Assembly (NCBI GenBank): GCA_012656075.1
Contig: JAAKBF010000343.1
Coordinates: 186,001-250,000 of the forward strand
Source of the DNA: Phytophthora hibernalis
Lineage: Eukaryota > Oomycota > Peronosporomycetes > Peronosporales > Peronosporaceae
Direction: 5' to 3'
Length of the DNA stretch: 64,000 bases
Below are positions 53,536-64,000 of this stretch, piece after piece. The notes beneath the pieces were generated by a model. That model was not told the origin of the DNA. It searched no databases and worked only from the letters and a program-made list of their open reading frames with translations. Position numbers and translations under genes: made by a program. Every line of letters begins with the position of its first letter. The stretch's first letter is position 1.

Positions 53536-54367
53536 ATGCCAGCGATCACACGTGCTGGCAAACGGTCTCTTCTATCAACAACAACAAGGTCAAACGTGCC
53601 CGCACGAGTAAAACTCCTCAGAAACACAAGTTGTTCAAGGCAAACAGAACCTGATGCAAAGCTCCCAAAAGAAAGTGCGGGGACCGGTTGGTCCCCAGTA
53701 CAAAAGGCTGGAGGGCGCCTACTTCTCCTCGAAATCCTCGCGTTGCGCCACGTTCTCAATGCAATTGACCAATTTACCATGGCCCCCATGAAGCTCTGGT
53801 TTAAGTAACCAAAGCAGGAGACTACGAGTCGTTCGAGGAGCTGACCGACGAGCTCGACTCGAATATGCTGCCGAGCATGATCGTTCAGAGGCTGTAGAGA
53901 TTCTTCTTCTCGAATTTATCGGTGATAGAGAATATTTTTTGGACGATGGCGTGCTGAGTGATCTGGATGATATGGCTGTGGTTGCTGCATGTAACAGACT
54001 CATAAATGTCGTCAGCCAGCTCTTATCTGAGATTCAGTCGGAACGCACGCACGAAGAAGAAGTTGTGTACTACGGATATGAACGAGAATATGAAGACAGA
54101 ATGACACAGCGTGGCATGTTCTGGATGCAGCAGCTAAACATGGGCATGCGGATATCGTAGAATATGCGGCGGGTTGTGCTGGCGACGACGAGTACATGTC
54201 TGCCGATGAGCGAAGAGAAGCCTTGTTAAACGCGATTTGTTAATGTTGTCAAGGTGTTACTCGAGTGTGAACACCTCAACTGGGATTTTAGTGTTGCTTT
54301 TGAGCAAGCGGTGGGTGAAGAACAAGATGTCATCGCCGAGCTGATTTCCGATATTTACCCAGATTGA
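53536..54367 (+). pseudogene. Ankyrin-like repeat protein, divergent partner
   Basis: ATG 53536 gives a basic N-terminus (MPAITRAGKRSLLS). After frame changes near 53720 and 53850 come SEAVEILLLEFIGDREYFL, VVAACNRLINVVSQLLSEIQ (53939-54160 frame), DAAAKHGHADIVEYAAG (about 54130), VVKVLLECEHLNWDFSVAFE and QDVIAELISDIYPD, ending at TGA 54365. These are short helix-turn-helix units of the same type as in the minus-strand neighbour. At least three frame breaks or unrecognised introns are needed. Confidence 0.55.
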
Positions 54368-54486
54368 TCTGAGGACACCAACTGAATGACGAGGAAGGGT
54401 TTGTTTGACAAGCACCACGAACTACTGTAGTACGATGAATCAGCGCCTCGACATAGATTTGTTCGTGCGAATATCAACCACTCGAG

Positions 54487-54900
54487 TTGACAGCTCCACT
54501 CTTCGACCTGTTGAAGCAAAGTACAGCGTCACTGTCAGTAGTGGGTTGTAAAGAAAGAGTAGGCGTGTTTCAACGAAGACGAGATCATGGTTACGAGTTA
54601 ACACCGAATTCTACTTCATCACTGCTCCCACCGAGTGAACACAAGGTCGGTCAAGTGCAGACGTATGGGGAGACCAAGTTGTGTAACCTTCTGTTCACGC
54701 TGGAGCTCGACAGACGTCTAACAGCGGCGGGGATTGACAACGTCATCTTGGTGGCAGGTATGTTGGGCTTGAAGATGGCGACAGCGAACATCACCTGGTT
54801 CTACTGGTTGGCGATCCAACTCGTGACGTTGTTACCTGGCGGAAAAATTCCCGGGGTGGGAGCCATGCCGGCGTTTGTACACTGCTACGGATACCCATAG
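54487..54900 (+). pseudogene. SDR, copy 2, middle and C-terminal fragment
   Basis: One open frame: APLFDLLKQSTASLSVVG, PNSTSSLLPPSEHKVGQVQT, then YGETKLCNLLFTLELDRRL (the YxxxK-type active-site helix with Lys), TAAGIDNVILVA and FYWLAIQLVTLLPGGK, where the part equivalent to HPGxxxT is missing. It lacks the Gly-rich N-terminal loop. Same family as at 16.1-16.9 kb, and the two share DLLKQST and LVTLLPGGK. Confidence 0.75.
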
Positions 54901-55281
54901 CGTAAATGGACCGACAACGGTCGACACGGCCGACAATGGTGTGGACCACGTCAATTTTCTCCGTGAGGTACTTTGGGTCATAGAAAGATAATCGTCGAAG
55001 GACGCAACGAGCACGGGACGCCGGCCCCTGAGCAAGCCGACGACGCCACCAGGACCCCCAATCAAGGCGAAAGGGTGCCCAAGACATATAGCTTGCGACT
55101 CTCATTCATATTCCGTCGAAGAAACCTCCCCAGATGATATTGAAGCCCCGGCAGAGCGGCCGGTAGGCTGTCCGACAGAGGGCTACAGGTAAGACATCTT
55201 CTGCTGCTGCGGTTTGCTGTCAGGCGGCGCGGTCTACACACAAGACTACACAGTACAAATGTAAACGAAAAGCTTTCAAAT
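54901..55281. other. No gene recognised
   Basis: A GC-rich stretch with short open frames on the minus strand (FALIGGPGGVVGLLRG) that were not assigned. Confidence 0.35.
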
Positions 55282-57045
55282 TCAGTTTAGCGTTCCAATG
55301 TTCTTGCTAAGATATCGGTACCTGAAGAATTGCATTGCATCGCGCACTCCTGTATTAACGCCTCGCGCAGTCTTTCCCGACAGCAACTCCTCAAAGAAGA
55401 CGAGGACCCCAATTCCACAATTGTAGCTGTCGCACAGGCTAAAAGTCCTGTACGTCCTGTACCGGTAGTGTGGAGGAAGCAACCACTGTTCAATCTGGTT
55501 TTGGACGATCAAGTGAAGCGCATACATCCGGTCACCACACTGTTGCGGATCAAATATGGTGACAGTAATAGTCGCTGGATTGCAAATTACCCCGCACCAG
55601 TGGTTGTTGTTGACATTGATGACCATTAACAATTCCGGCGGATTTTCCAGGTTTTTCGCGTAGCTGAACGCCGGTTGGTTTCCTGCAAGCACTGGATCCC
55701 GGAGTGGAATCTGAAGCACATTCGCGGGCACTGCAACAGCGAATTGATTATGATGATCAAACCGACAATCGTTCTGTCCAGGCAGGATTCGTCTACTTGT
55801 TGCTTCCCACAAAACTCCACCAAAAACCACCGCTCGTGTAGTACCGGCAGCGAAGAAGATTAATAATCATATCCTCTGTAGCCATGTGCACAACTTCAGC
55901 AAAACCACCTTCAGGGGTGAAACGCGCATGAGTTCCACACGCCTCCCAACGAAGTGCACCGTCAAGCTCATCATAGCAACCCAGGAGTCGGTAACAAATT
56001 ATCATTGCATCAATTGCTTCCACGCAATATGTTGTACCGCAAACGGTGACAGCAAGGGCTTTGCGTTCAATAGGTACTCCGCGTGTTTCTTCCACCTCAC
56101 GCAAAATTCATCGATCTTTTTACCACACATCTTCAACGTAGATTCTGACAAAATATCCACAAGGTCGGTTGCAGGTGTCGGTCGTTTCTTCATTTTGACA
56201 GCAACAGAAACGCTTGCACGCGAAATTTTGCACACCTTCAGCTTCCGCATTCGCGCAGCATACTGGCCGTATGGCGCGCCAGCCCAGATAGCGTCGATAA
56301 GCAGTTGTACTGAGAGAGGGCGAGGTCTTTTTCTGCCTTGCTCGGGTTGGTCAGCTATGGGTCTGCTCTTATCAGGAATAGAGTCAGACAAATCACTGGA
56401 AATATCCACATCACCGTCACATTCATGAGACTGAAAAGGGGCTTCAGCTGCTAGTTGTGCATCCTGAACTGGAGGTTCTTGCTCCAAATTGGGTACTTCG
56501 TCATCAATGCGCTCTGTATTTGCGGGCTTGTTAGGCGATGCAATCGCGACAGTTGCAGCCTCTTCTGAAGGGGCAGCGGGCCAGTCGGCTGTATCAGAAT
56601 GTTGTTCTTCTTGCTCGTTCGGAGACTGCCCACCATCACCAGGAATTCCTCTTGACCAGTAATACTCCAAAACCGTTTAACCCAGCCTCGCTGGGTTTTA
56701 TCCTTGAGCAATACAAACTCCTCAATATGACCGCAGCAGTAACGCAGGAGCTCTCCATGAGTGGAAACACCGCCGTCGCGTCGACAGTTGTCGTAATAGT
56801 CCAACACCCGCTGTTTGTACGGCTTCTCCCTGCGTGGACGGCCCCACCTTTCTTCCTAAAACGCCCGTTGATTTGACGTGGATCTTTAATGTGGTTGAGC
56901 TGTGGATCAGAAAGTTTCTCACGCCAGTCTAGCAGGATGACTTGGTGTACATTCAGCTCTTTGGCAGCTTGCGCAAGAGTCCAATGCTTGTTCTGTTGCT
57001 AGATCTTCAACTTCTTAATCTGTTTAGTCACCGGAGTCTGCACAC
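55282..57045 (-). pseudogene. HTH plus Ulp1/C48 protease protein, probably transposon-associated
   Basis: The N-terminal frame (57040-56880) has KHWTLAQAAKELNVHQVILL, a psq/CENP-B-like helix-turn-helix, after a TAG at about 56999. Next come LDYYDNCRRDGGVSTHGEL (56807 on), an acidic Pro/Glu-rich linker and RPLSVQLLIDAIWAGAPYGQ (56670-56002), then the protease frame 55830-55282 with His in NNNHWCGVI (residue 77), Asp in TIFDPQQC (94) and Cys in CDSYNCGIG (138). The position of the oxyanion Gln holds Leu. Frame changes lie near 56690, 55990 and 55800. It lies on the same strand, 450 bp downstream of Crypton-1, so it may be the second gene of that element or a separate transposon gene. Confidence 0.75.
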
Positions 57046-57139
57046 AGAGGCGCTTCGACACGAGTAATGGCAGGTTGTGCTAGCAGCATTGAGAGTAGCG
57101 TGAGGGGGGTTGAAGAATGAGGAAGAACAAAAACAAACA

Positions 57140-57281
57140 GAAATACTCGAATGCAGAACTACTCGAATGGATGTGGAACTACTCAAATGGATGCAGAGCT
57201 ACTCAAAGGGATGCAGAGCTACTCAAAGGGATTCAGAACTACTCGAAGGGATTCAGAAATACTCGAAGAGATTCAGTGGGT
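57140..57281. repeat. 20-bp minisatellite, seven copies
   Basis: Units of the type AACTACTCGAAxGGATxCAG repeat with a 20-bp period between the HTH-Ulp1 gene and Crypton-1. The flanking stretch to 57497 has no gene. Confidence 0.85.
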
Positions 57282-57497
57282 TTCGGCTTGGTAATACAAC
57301 CATCTACTACTCAATCTATCTTCCCACACTGTTGTAAGAAGCATACTGAATTGCTCTCACGACTCTTTTTGCAGTTACTTCTTCCAGCTCAGCCCTGAAC
57401 GGGAAAAGATGATAGTTCTACTACAATAGACTTTTGGTCGCATCGGGGGCTGGGTCCACAATCTGATCTACTGCTACCCGCGCTCGGTAAGCAACTA

Positions 57498-59591
57498 TCA
57501 GATCCTTAAACCCACGTCGCGGTGAAGACGACGAAGCTGCTTTAACAAGCCCGACCCGAGCTTGCGCTTGATTCCTCGCGACTCCAAGAATACTTGCATA
57601 TTCTCGTCAGCCTCTTTTCCGGTGCGCATGACAGAGCCTGCATAACTGCTGCACATTGGATCCAACTTAAAACCGCGAGGCAGGAACATCTTCATGGACG
57701 CAACGATCTGCTTTGACTGGGACTTGTACTGTCGATCATCGCTCGCATCCCACAGCCGTGGGGTCTTCGTGTACCACTCGAACCAGACCGCGGTAGCAGA
57801 TGTTGGAGAGGATTTTCTTTTGGTCTTCTTACAAGTAGATCCGGACGTGTCTGCGGTAGGCACTGCGCCATTGATGAGATCGCTTTCCGATACCGCAGTA
57901 GATATCTGAGTTGTCTCCATATCCGAGTTTGATGAATGGTTCTCTAGCCTTGCGAGCCGCGATGAAAGCTCCCGGTTAGCTTCCACCAGCTGTGATATGA
58001 CTGCGTTTTGATGGTTTATCGGTTGAATTTCACGTGTAAACGGTTCTTTCTCATCTTTAACGGGTTGGTTCGACTCCTGCTTAATTTTGATGCTCCACGA
58101 AAGTAGTTCATGCATCGACACACCCTGTGCGAAAAGCACGTCCGAATCCGAGACGCAAACGGACTCGTAGGGTACCTCGCATTGGTCTCAGGGAAGTGTT
58201 GGATCAAAATAGCCGTCCGCAAATCTGCGACTTGATTGTCAATATTCACTGACGAATCGTCAAAATATCTGCTTGTAGAAAAGAGTTCACAACCGAGATG
58301 ACGAATCTTGGTTCTAGTGGCGGAGTCAAAAAGTGCTAGAGCCGGAATGCAAGGGTTATCCGTGGACTTCCATTCGCTGAGAAGCTTCGATACTTTCATG
58401 TCTTCACTCGTCGAGTTGAATACGTATGCGAACGTCTTGTTCATTGCAGTCATGTTCCAGTTGCCTCGATCGAAGATCCACTGGGCGCTTAATGTAGCGT
58501 CTCCACTTGCATGCTGAGCACCCTCCACACCTGAAAGAGTGAGACGAGAGATTCGATGTAATATCGGCTTTTGACTGTTGAGAGGACGCTGTCTTGAGAA
58601 CTCTGTTTACACATCCCTGTAACTTGAACGAAGCAGGCCCTTGTCTTGCCGAGGTCGACGAATCAATATTGTCCGCTTCATCTTCATCTTCACAATTGCG
58701 CAGATATTCTATTAGTGAGATGTCGTTTTCCATCGTCGTAGGCACCTCGTCATCGTTCTCGAAATAGTTGCTTGACGCTGAGCACCGACGAAATCGGAAA
58801 CGATTGCATAGCTAATGCCATTGCAATGGCATGAATCGGGCACGAAACAAACGAGGACTTGTCGGGGTATAGTGATAGACCTTGCTCTTCTGACGTTTTC
58901 GTGCGGATGAGCCTCATGAACAGCACATTGTCGGAAGACACGTAGAGATTGAACTTCTGGATGAATGCGAGGTCCGACCCCCGACCAAACGAATACCACA
59001 TGATAGCAAGAAGTGCAGCATCTTGGTATTCCTTTTCATCAGTAGCGTCGTAGTACAAACCATCGATGAGTGAACGCAGGTCCGTTTTGGTACAGGCAGG
59101 AGCCTTGTTTACCAGGCCGCCTTGTTGACGCTTCAGGCAGTGCCGCTCCAAAATTCGTCCCATTTTGAGGAGCTTCTGTTCGATGACCGGGCGATGTCGG
59201 GGAAATTCTCCAGCAACCAGTTTTTCACGTTGCGGTATTAGCTCATGACTGTGTTTCGCTTCCGCAGTTCACCACCTTTGCCGGACGAGAAGGCCAGAAA
59301 CATAGCAAAGCGGTCCATGAGCTTCACGAAAACGGTCAGCAAGAAGTGTAGCTCTGATGACCTCGATGTTAGTGTTCTTTGAAGTCAAGAATGCCTTGAA
59401 GATGTTGATAGCTGTAGAGAGCGCGCTTTGTATTCTCTGGTGCTAGATCCTGAAGGCTCATTCTTTCTTTTAGTCAAATGTCGGCAAGACGTCGGTTGGT
59501 TGCTGGATACCCGCTTGATACGTGAATGATTTAGTTTCAGTATTCCTCTCAGCATGTCCGCGTGCAGTGGCCGACAAGATATGTCGGCCAT
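57498..59591 (-). pseudogene. Crypton-1: stramenopile-type Crypton tyrosine recombinase
   Basis: N-terminal frame 59591-59385 (MADISCRPLHADMLRGIL), then LMDRFAMFLAFSSGKGGELR and LKRNTV-like sequence. The catalytic part has LLAIMWYSFGRGSDLAFIQK (Arg at about 58983), FVSCPIHAIAMALAMQ, SHSFRCGG (the HxxR box, His at about 58541) and FDRGNWNMTAMNKTFAYVFN (candidate Tyr nucleophile at about 58426). The tail (58139-57498) has a Ser/Thr linker and a basic C-terminal domain (WFEWYTKTPRLW, MKMFLPRGFKLDPMC). Breaks: a stop near 59230, frame changes near 58745, 58530 and 58140. Cryptons lack terminal repeats, so the element's edges are unknown. Confidence 0.82.
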
Positions 59592-60609
59592 TCATTTCTT
59601 GGATGCTTAACCCTAATTGCCTGGTTGCATAAAACTCTGTTGGTGTCGACTTTCATTGGTCACAACATACGAAGTATAAAACAACACAAATCAAGGCTGT
59701 CGGCAGAATAGCGATATTCACCCATACCATAAAATCTCCCACCTCCGACTGCCTCAGACACACCCAAAGCCCGTCCATTTATTATGTGGCACTCACAAAG
59801 ATGTATAAAATGTGCATGATCTAAATCAGGATGTGTATACCAAGCAGTCGATAAAATAGAGGCGTTTGTAGGGGGAATAGAAGGCTCTGAAACTGCCTGT
59901 GGGCCAAGAAAAAGCATTTTTTTATTATGTATGTTTTCTATGCATATTACGCTACAGAGGCTTGCTCTCTTGCCACGGCAGATTCGCAAATGAGACCCCG
60001 GCCCAAAAATCAGCTTTTTACACGATAGTTTTTACGCTTAAACGTAATTGTGGTCCAGACGTAGGTACAACCTCAAAAACGAGGTTATTTGATAACTACT
60101 GACCCGGGGATGCCGCAAGAGCCGCCGCAAGACAGCCCTCGCCATTCTCTCTTTTTCCTCGTCAGGCACAAGTGCTCTTTATTAACCCAGTGCGGTTAGC
60201 TGCATGTTTGTATACAAGCCAATGAACAGACGCCTCTGCTGTCAATGCAAGGTGGGCTAACTCTGCTTCGAGGTTAACATTGCTGTTCCGCAAGGAGGTT
60301 AAGCTTTGTGTTTGATGCTGCGCTTAGATGTGTGTTTGAGTGCTCTGTAACGAGGTTAATTTTGCTGTTCCAATTGAAGGTTAAGCTTAGTGTTCAATGT
60401 AGAGCTATCAATGTCTTTCCCCTGCTACCCATTCTAAAGCACGTAATACACCCTGTATTAACTCCTTATGCGCTACCTCGTCTACCCTGCCGTTGTGTTG
60501 ATCGTGTTGTCTTCAACAGCTTCCTCTTCGGTGAACTTCTTGCAAACAAGAAGGCGGCGCTTTTTGTCGAAGGCAGCGACGATGGTCTGGCTTTGCTTAA
60601 CCTAAACAA
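59592..60609. other. Gene-free DNA with an 82-bp imperfect direct repeat
   Basis: GAGGTTAAxxTTGCTGTTCC, then GGTTAAGCTTxGTGTT, occurs at 60270 and again at 60352. No gene was recognised on either strand. Confidence 0.45.
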
Positions 60610-61850
60610 AATATGTTGGTGGTATGCGTAGGAGCAGGGTCAACTACGCGGTCGGCGCCTTGAAGTTGGTTGTAATGGCGGACGTGCTCGTTGAGGTCGC
60701 CAGATTTGTCCAGCTTCCGCATCGACTTCAAGACGTTTGAGCCCCACGAGCTGTAATTTTGCGCTCGCTGAGATACAACAGCAACTGTGTCTCCGCGCTG
60801 GCACCGACTTTCAAGACATCGTCTCGATACCGCGGTGACTTCTTATCGAGTTCGAAGCCATCTCGGATAAACAGTTTCAAGAATGCGACGATCAACTTGG
60901 CGTTCGACCGCGTGTGCTTGGTTGCTGCATCCGTTGAACTCCACATCCGCGGTTCTTGAGCGTACCAGGAAATCCAGGCATCTTTCAGGGATGTAGCAGA
61001 AGAGGTACACCGACGCTTGGTTTGAGGTTCGTTGTTGCTTGTATCCTCACGTGCCTTCATTGCTGACAGAGATTGTTGCTGTTTGTTATCTACCTTAGCC
61101 TCCATGATAGACAGCCGAGTGTCCAGCTTCTGGTTCACTTGAAATTATTGTTCGATCAAGACTGCTTGTTTAAGAAACATGGGGTGTTTGGTGATAACTG
61201 CCGTGGTGTCTTGGGTGGTAAGGTTTTGCTTCTGATGTCGCCGTTGCAGTCGAGGACAGAAACGACGACCACGCCAGCAGATCGTTTACAGAGAAGCCTT
61301 TATCAACTGTGCAAGCCTTGATGCGTTGAATCGCTAGTCCGTTTGCGCTGAGACTCTTCAAGGATGGGTAGTGCCGCAGCAGATACGCCATGAAGGTGTC
61401 GATGACGCGTGCGTTCACGTTGAACGGTGGCGCGTCCAGGCCAGACGAAGCGTTGCAAAGTGCTGCCGCTACGGACCGGATCTTGGAGTGGGTATCGGAA
61501 TCCAGTTCCAGAAGACGTACTCTTTGCTCGGGGTCGCGGCCGCTCAAGACTCGTGCAACCCTGTGGTCCTCGGCAGGAGTGTTGAAGACGTACGCGAAGG
61601 CCTTGTTCGTCGCCGTCATGTTCCACGCACCACGGTCAAAAATCCACTGCACGCACATTCTGCTCCATTAGCATGCTGAGCACCGCCGCGCCGAAACGAA
61701 TGCGACGTCAGACGCTCCGCCACGCCTGCGGTTTTGGCGACTCTATCCAGAACACGATTGACGTAGCTGTGGATTCCAGGAACTGCATCGGCTGTCTTGC
61801 TCTCATCTGACTTCTTGTTCGCTTCGTGCAGATGAACACTTAGACAGTGT
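60610..61850 (-). pseudogene. Crypton-2: second tyrosine recombinase, N-terminally truncated
   Basis: Begins near 61850 (HSYVNRVLDRVAKTAGVAER). HxxR is intact in LTSHSFRRGGAQHANG (about 61700), followed after a frame change by QWIFDRGAWNMTATNKAFAY, where Tyr is the candidate nucleophile. The C-terminal domain has DAWISWYAQEPRMWSS, KLFIRDGFELDKKSPRYRDD and SNVLKSMRKLDKSGDLNEHV (to about 60610). The catalytic Arg region is missing. It is clearly diverged from Crypton-1 (about half of residues shared by eye), so the two are different families, not a recent duplicate. Confidence 0.8.
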
Positions 61851-61989
61851 ATATCTTACGACATTGCTTCACAACCCTCTCGAAACCTTATACACCAATA
61901 CCTTTCCCATCCATATGATACATACAAATGTAGAGTAACACGGGTATGTCGTATCATACGACATTCGCTTGCGTATTTTCGATACACTT

Positions 61990-62149
61990 TTCTGGGAACC
62001 AGGGGTTAAAAGCCCCAGGAAGTGGGCAACTTGAAATTGTGAAGTTTTTACTCAACAAGTCCGCGATAACAGCAACAGCTAAGTGGGAAGCTATTCTCGC
62101 TGCAGCGCGAAACAAGCATAACGATGTTGTGCAGCATAGGTGTACGTAA
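61990..62149 (+). pseudogene. Ankyrin-like repeat fragment
   Basis: APGSGQLEIVKFLLNKSAIT followed by AILAAARNKHNDVVQ matches the ankyrin-like units at 52-54 kb (compare AAATNRHRN). It ends at a stop at 62147. A fragment only. Confidence 0.6.
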
Positions 62150-62639
62150 GACGAGTTGCCCATCGAGGTAGTGAACAACGTACGAATGGCAATGAAGCAG
62201 ACATAAATTTTGGCATTCTTAAGTGGATTTTTGGCTTGCTGTAAAGTTTCGTACGTGGAGGTGGCCATGAAAATTCGATTTTAAGCACAAGGATTAAGCA
62301 GAGATCTTGATGATCTTGTGATTTCGGGCAGTCTGACTAGAAGGATAAAGCTGTGTTTGAAGCATTCAATGCAAGAGAATTCTTAACATCTATGTACTGT
62401 ACTGACTCCACATAGTTTGCTATGGATGAAACGCCGTTGCGGGTAGATCAGAGCTTATCTGTTTTCTTTGAGTCGACAGTGTAACTTTCCTTTGAACGTG
62501 TCGCCAAGATACGAAGACACAAACAAATTTATGTCTCACCTTAAAACGGTTTGGCGACAAACACAAGAAAGTACTACTTCTTGACCAGCTGAATACGCAG
62601 GAATTTCTTTAGCTTCCGATCTCTTGTCAGTGGCATCGC

Positions 62640-62870
62640 TTCGTTCAGAACATCACAGGACCAAAACATTTATTGTGCACATCAAATGCACTATGCGCGT
62701 CTTGTTGAACTGAACAGACTTCAGGTAAGCTCTTTCCTTCAGTGACTTCGGAATAGTTGTCTTGCCAAAGAAAAATCCACGATCTCCAAGTAATCTCTTT
62801 TGATTGCTTGGATAAGAGCTTCGCAAGCCAATCCAGAAGAAATGTCATGATTGGAGTTTCGTTTTCCCTC
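62640..62870 (-). pseudogene. Ankyrin-like repeat fragment, frameshifted
   Basis: On the minus strand CEALIQAIKRDYLEIVDF, then after a one-base shift LLGKTTIPKSLKERAYLKSV, resembles the A-x-xxGHxEIVxxLL unit. It sits opposite in direction to the fragment at 62.0 kb. Confidence 0.45.
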
Positions 62871-64000
62871 TGTTACAGGCGTCACCAATCTGCAGGCGAG
62901 GGTAGATCTCGTACTTAACTCAACGTATTTGGCTATATCTCTGTTACACTAGTTTAATAGATCGCTAATACTAAAAAGTAGCTACAAACGATATATACCT
63001 GTTCATAATATCTGCAGGACCTTGCTCATGAATTTTAGAGCGGATGCGCGAACGGCGATCGATTTACTTGCCTTGGTCTGCCATATGACCAGGGAGATAT
63101 GACGATCATATCGTTTGTACCGGTATTATACCTATTGTTTCATTGGTTAAAAGTGAGTGACGCTTGTAACTAAGCGACGCTTGAACATGGGGAATACGGT
63201 GATTAAAAGGTCGACTTGCCATTTCATTTGACATGTGAATTTCAGAGCCCATCCGGCGCTAGCGCACGGCCTCGTATTGATTGATAGGAACGATACTCAA
63301 ATGAAGGCGAAAAATAAGCTGTACTTCAAACTATTAGCAAGATGTTGTTTGAAGGAGTGTTGATCTAGCATCACTTCGCTTCTAATTAATCGGTTGCTAC
63401 TTGTAACCATGCCAATCATGCCTGCATATTTACTCGAACTAAACCCCTTCCAATGCGTGTAACTTTCTCACCGTGTATCCATAGGCCACGGGCGAGATAA
63501 TTTCCCTAAATTTTGTTGGCCTAGTCAGCTGCAGGAAATGTTTCGTTCAAATTGAACGAATATGTTTCCGTGAATAATGTGATGTTAGATGTTGTACTAC
63601 AGTACGTAGTCTTGAATGACAGTGAGAAGATAAGTCGGCAATGCAACGACGCACATATTCTTACACCTACACTGTATGAATGCCAGACCAAAATGATGTG
63701 GCGTCATCATTTTTCTATTTACTGGGCACGCGCTTCAATACACTCCAAACGGACGGAATTATCCACACATCGCTGAAGTACATTTGGTATTGTAGTAGTC
63801 TGTTGCTCGAAGAAAAAATCATCCAAAATGTTGCTCGAACGGTCTAGATAAATCAGTAAAATACGATTCTAAGTGACATCATATCATATAGGTGTGTTGT
63901 CCTAATCTTCTGCGCATGAGTCACAGCCACAAAAAATTCGATCCGGTTATAAAATTTAGCAGGGTGTTAAAGCCTTTTTGCTGAAGTATCCAAACCGTAT
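62871..64000. other. AT-rich DNA, no gene recognised
   Basis: Only short open frames. The palindromic GGCGCTAGCGCACGGCCT near 63252 is shared with 22923. A 74-residue frame at 63552-63776 shows no similarity that I recognise. Confidence 0.4.

Noticed and set aside
57140..57281. Possible CRISPR-like array
   Set aside because: The units are contiguous with no unique spacers, and the genome is eukaryotic; it is a minisatellite.
1..64000. RxLR or Crinkler effector genes, expected in this kind of DNA
   Set aside because: No frame with a signal peptide followed by RxLR-EER or LFLAK motifs was found by eye.
1..64000. tRNA or rRNA genes
   Set aside because: No cloverleaf with A and B boxes was recognised; the only tRNA-like match is the 12-nt primer site of Copia-1.

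Overview
The window looks like a repeat-rich, gene-poor stretch of an oomycete nuclear genome, most likely a Phytophthora-like member of the Peronosporales. The reasons are short GT..AG introns, stramenopile-type Crypton tyrosine recombinases, oomycete-style Copia, Gypsy, MULE, hAT and piggyBac elements, a Kazal-type protease-inhibitor relic, and repeated helicase-associated-like proteins with mitochondrial-type presequences. This assignment rests on family recognition, not on a database search.

The clearest intact host gene is a five-exon MCTS1 (translation re-initiation factor) on the minus strand at 4098-4916. It is invisible as a single open frame because four introns of 59-82 nt split it. 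Other host-type genes are damaged: a DENR-like SUI1 fragment (64-510), a Uma2-like nuclease fold (688-1473), a Ser/Thr-rich repetitive protein (1828-3939), fragments of a short-chain dehydrogenase (SDR), a double-Kazal inhibitor (25371-26045), a head-to-head pair of ankyrin-like genes sharing a 156-bp promoter with an E2F-type site (51980-54367), and four copies (A-D) of one five-repeat protein.

Layout. 0-6.9 kb: host genes and copy A. 6.9-16.1 kb: a complete Ty3/Gypsy element with nearly identical LTRs but a deleted integrase core. 16.1-17 kb: SDR relic. 17.8-22 kb: a Mutator-like element joined to a Ulp1-type SUMO protease domain. 22-27.6 kb: chromodomain fragment, copies B and C, Kazal relic. 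27.6-33.2 kb: a Copia element with a 5-bp target duplication and a half-tRNA-type primer site, inserted in copy C. 33.2-35.7 kb: copy D, an inverted duplicate of the copy A region. 35.8-40.2 kb: a second Copia relic split by a 2737-bp hAT element with an exact 8-bp target duplication. 41.3-48.7 kb: Copia and Gypsy relics. 48.7-50.9 kb: piggyBac relics in both orientations. 52-54.4 kb: ankyrin-like pair. 55.3-61.9 kb: an HTH plus Ulp1 gene and two Crypton recombinases. 62-64 kb: ankyrin fragments and unassigned AT-rich DNA.

The recurring themes are nested insertion, repeated scrambling of one SDR plus HA-repeat block, and two separate transposon-associated Ulp1-like proteases. Nearly every transposon gene carries frameshifts or stops, so the region is mostly a graveyard, with MCTS1 as the likely active gene.
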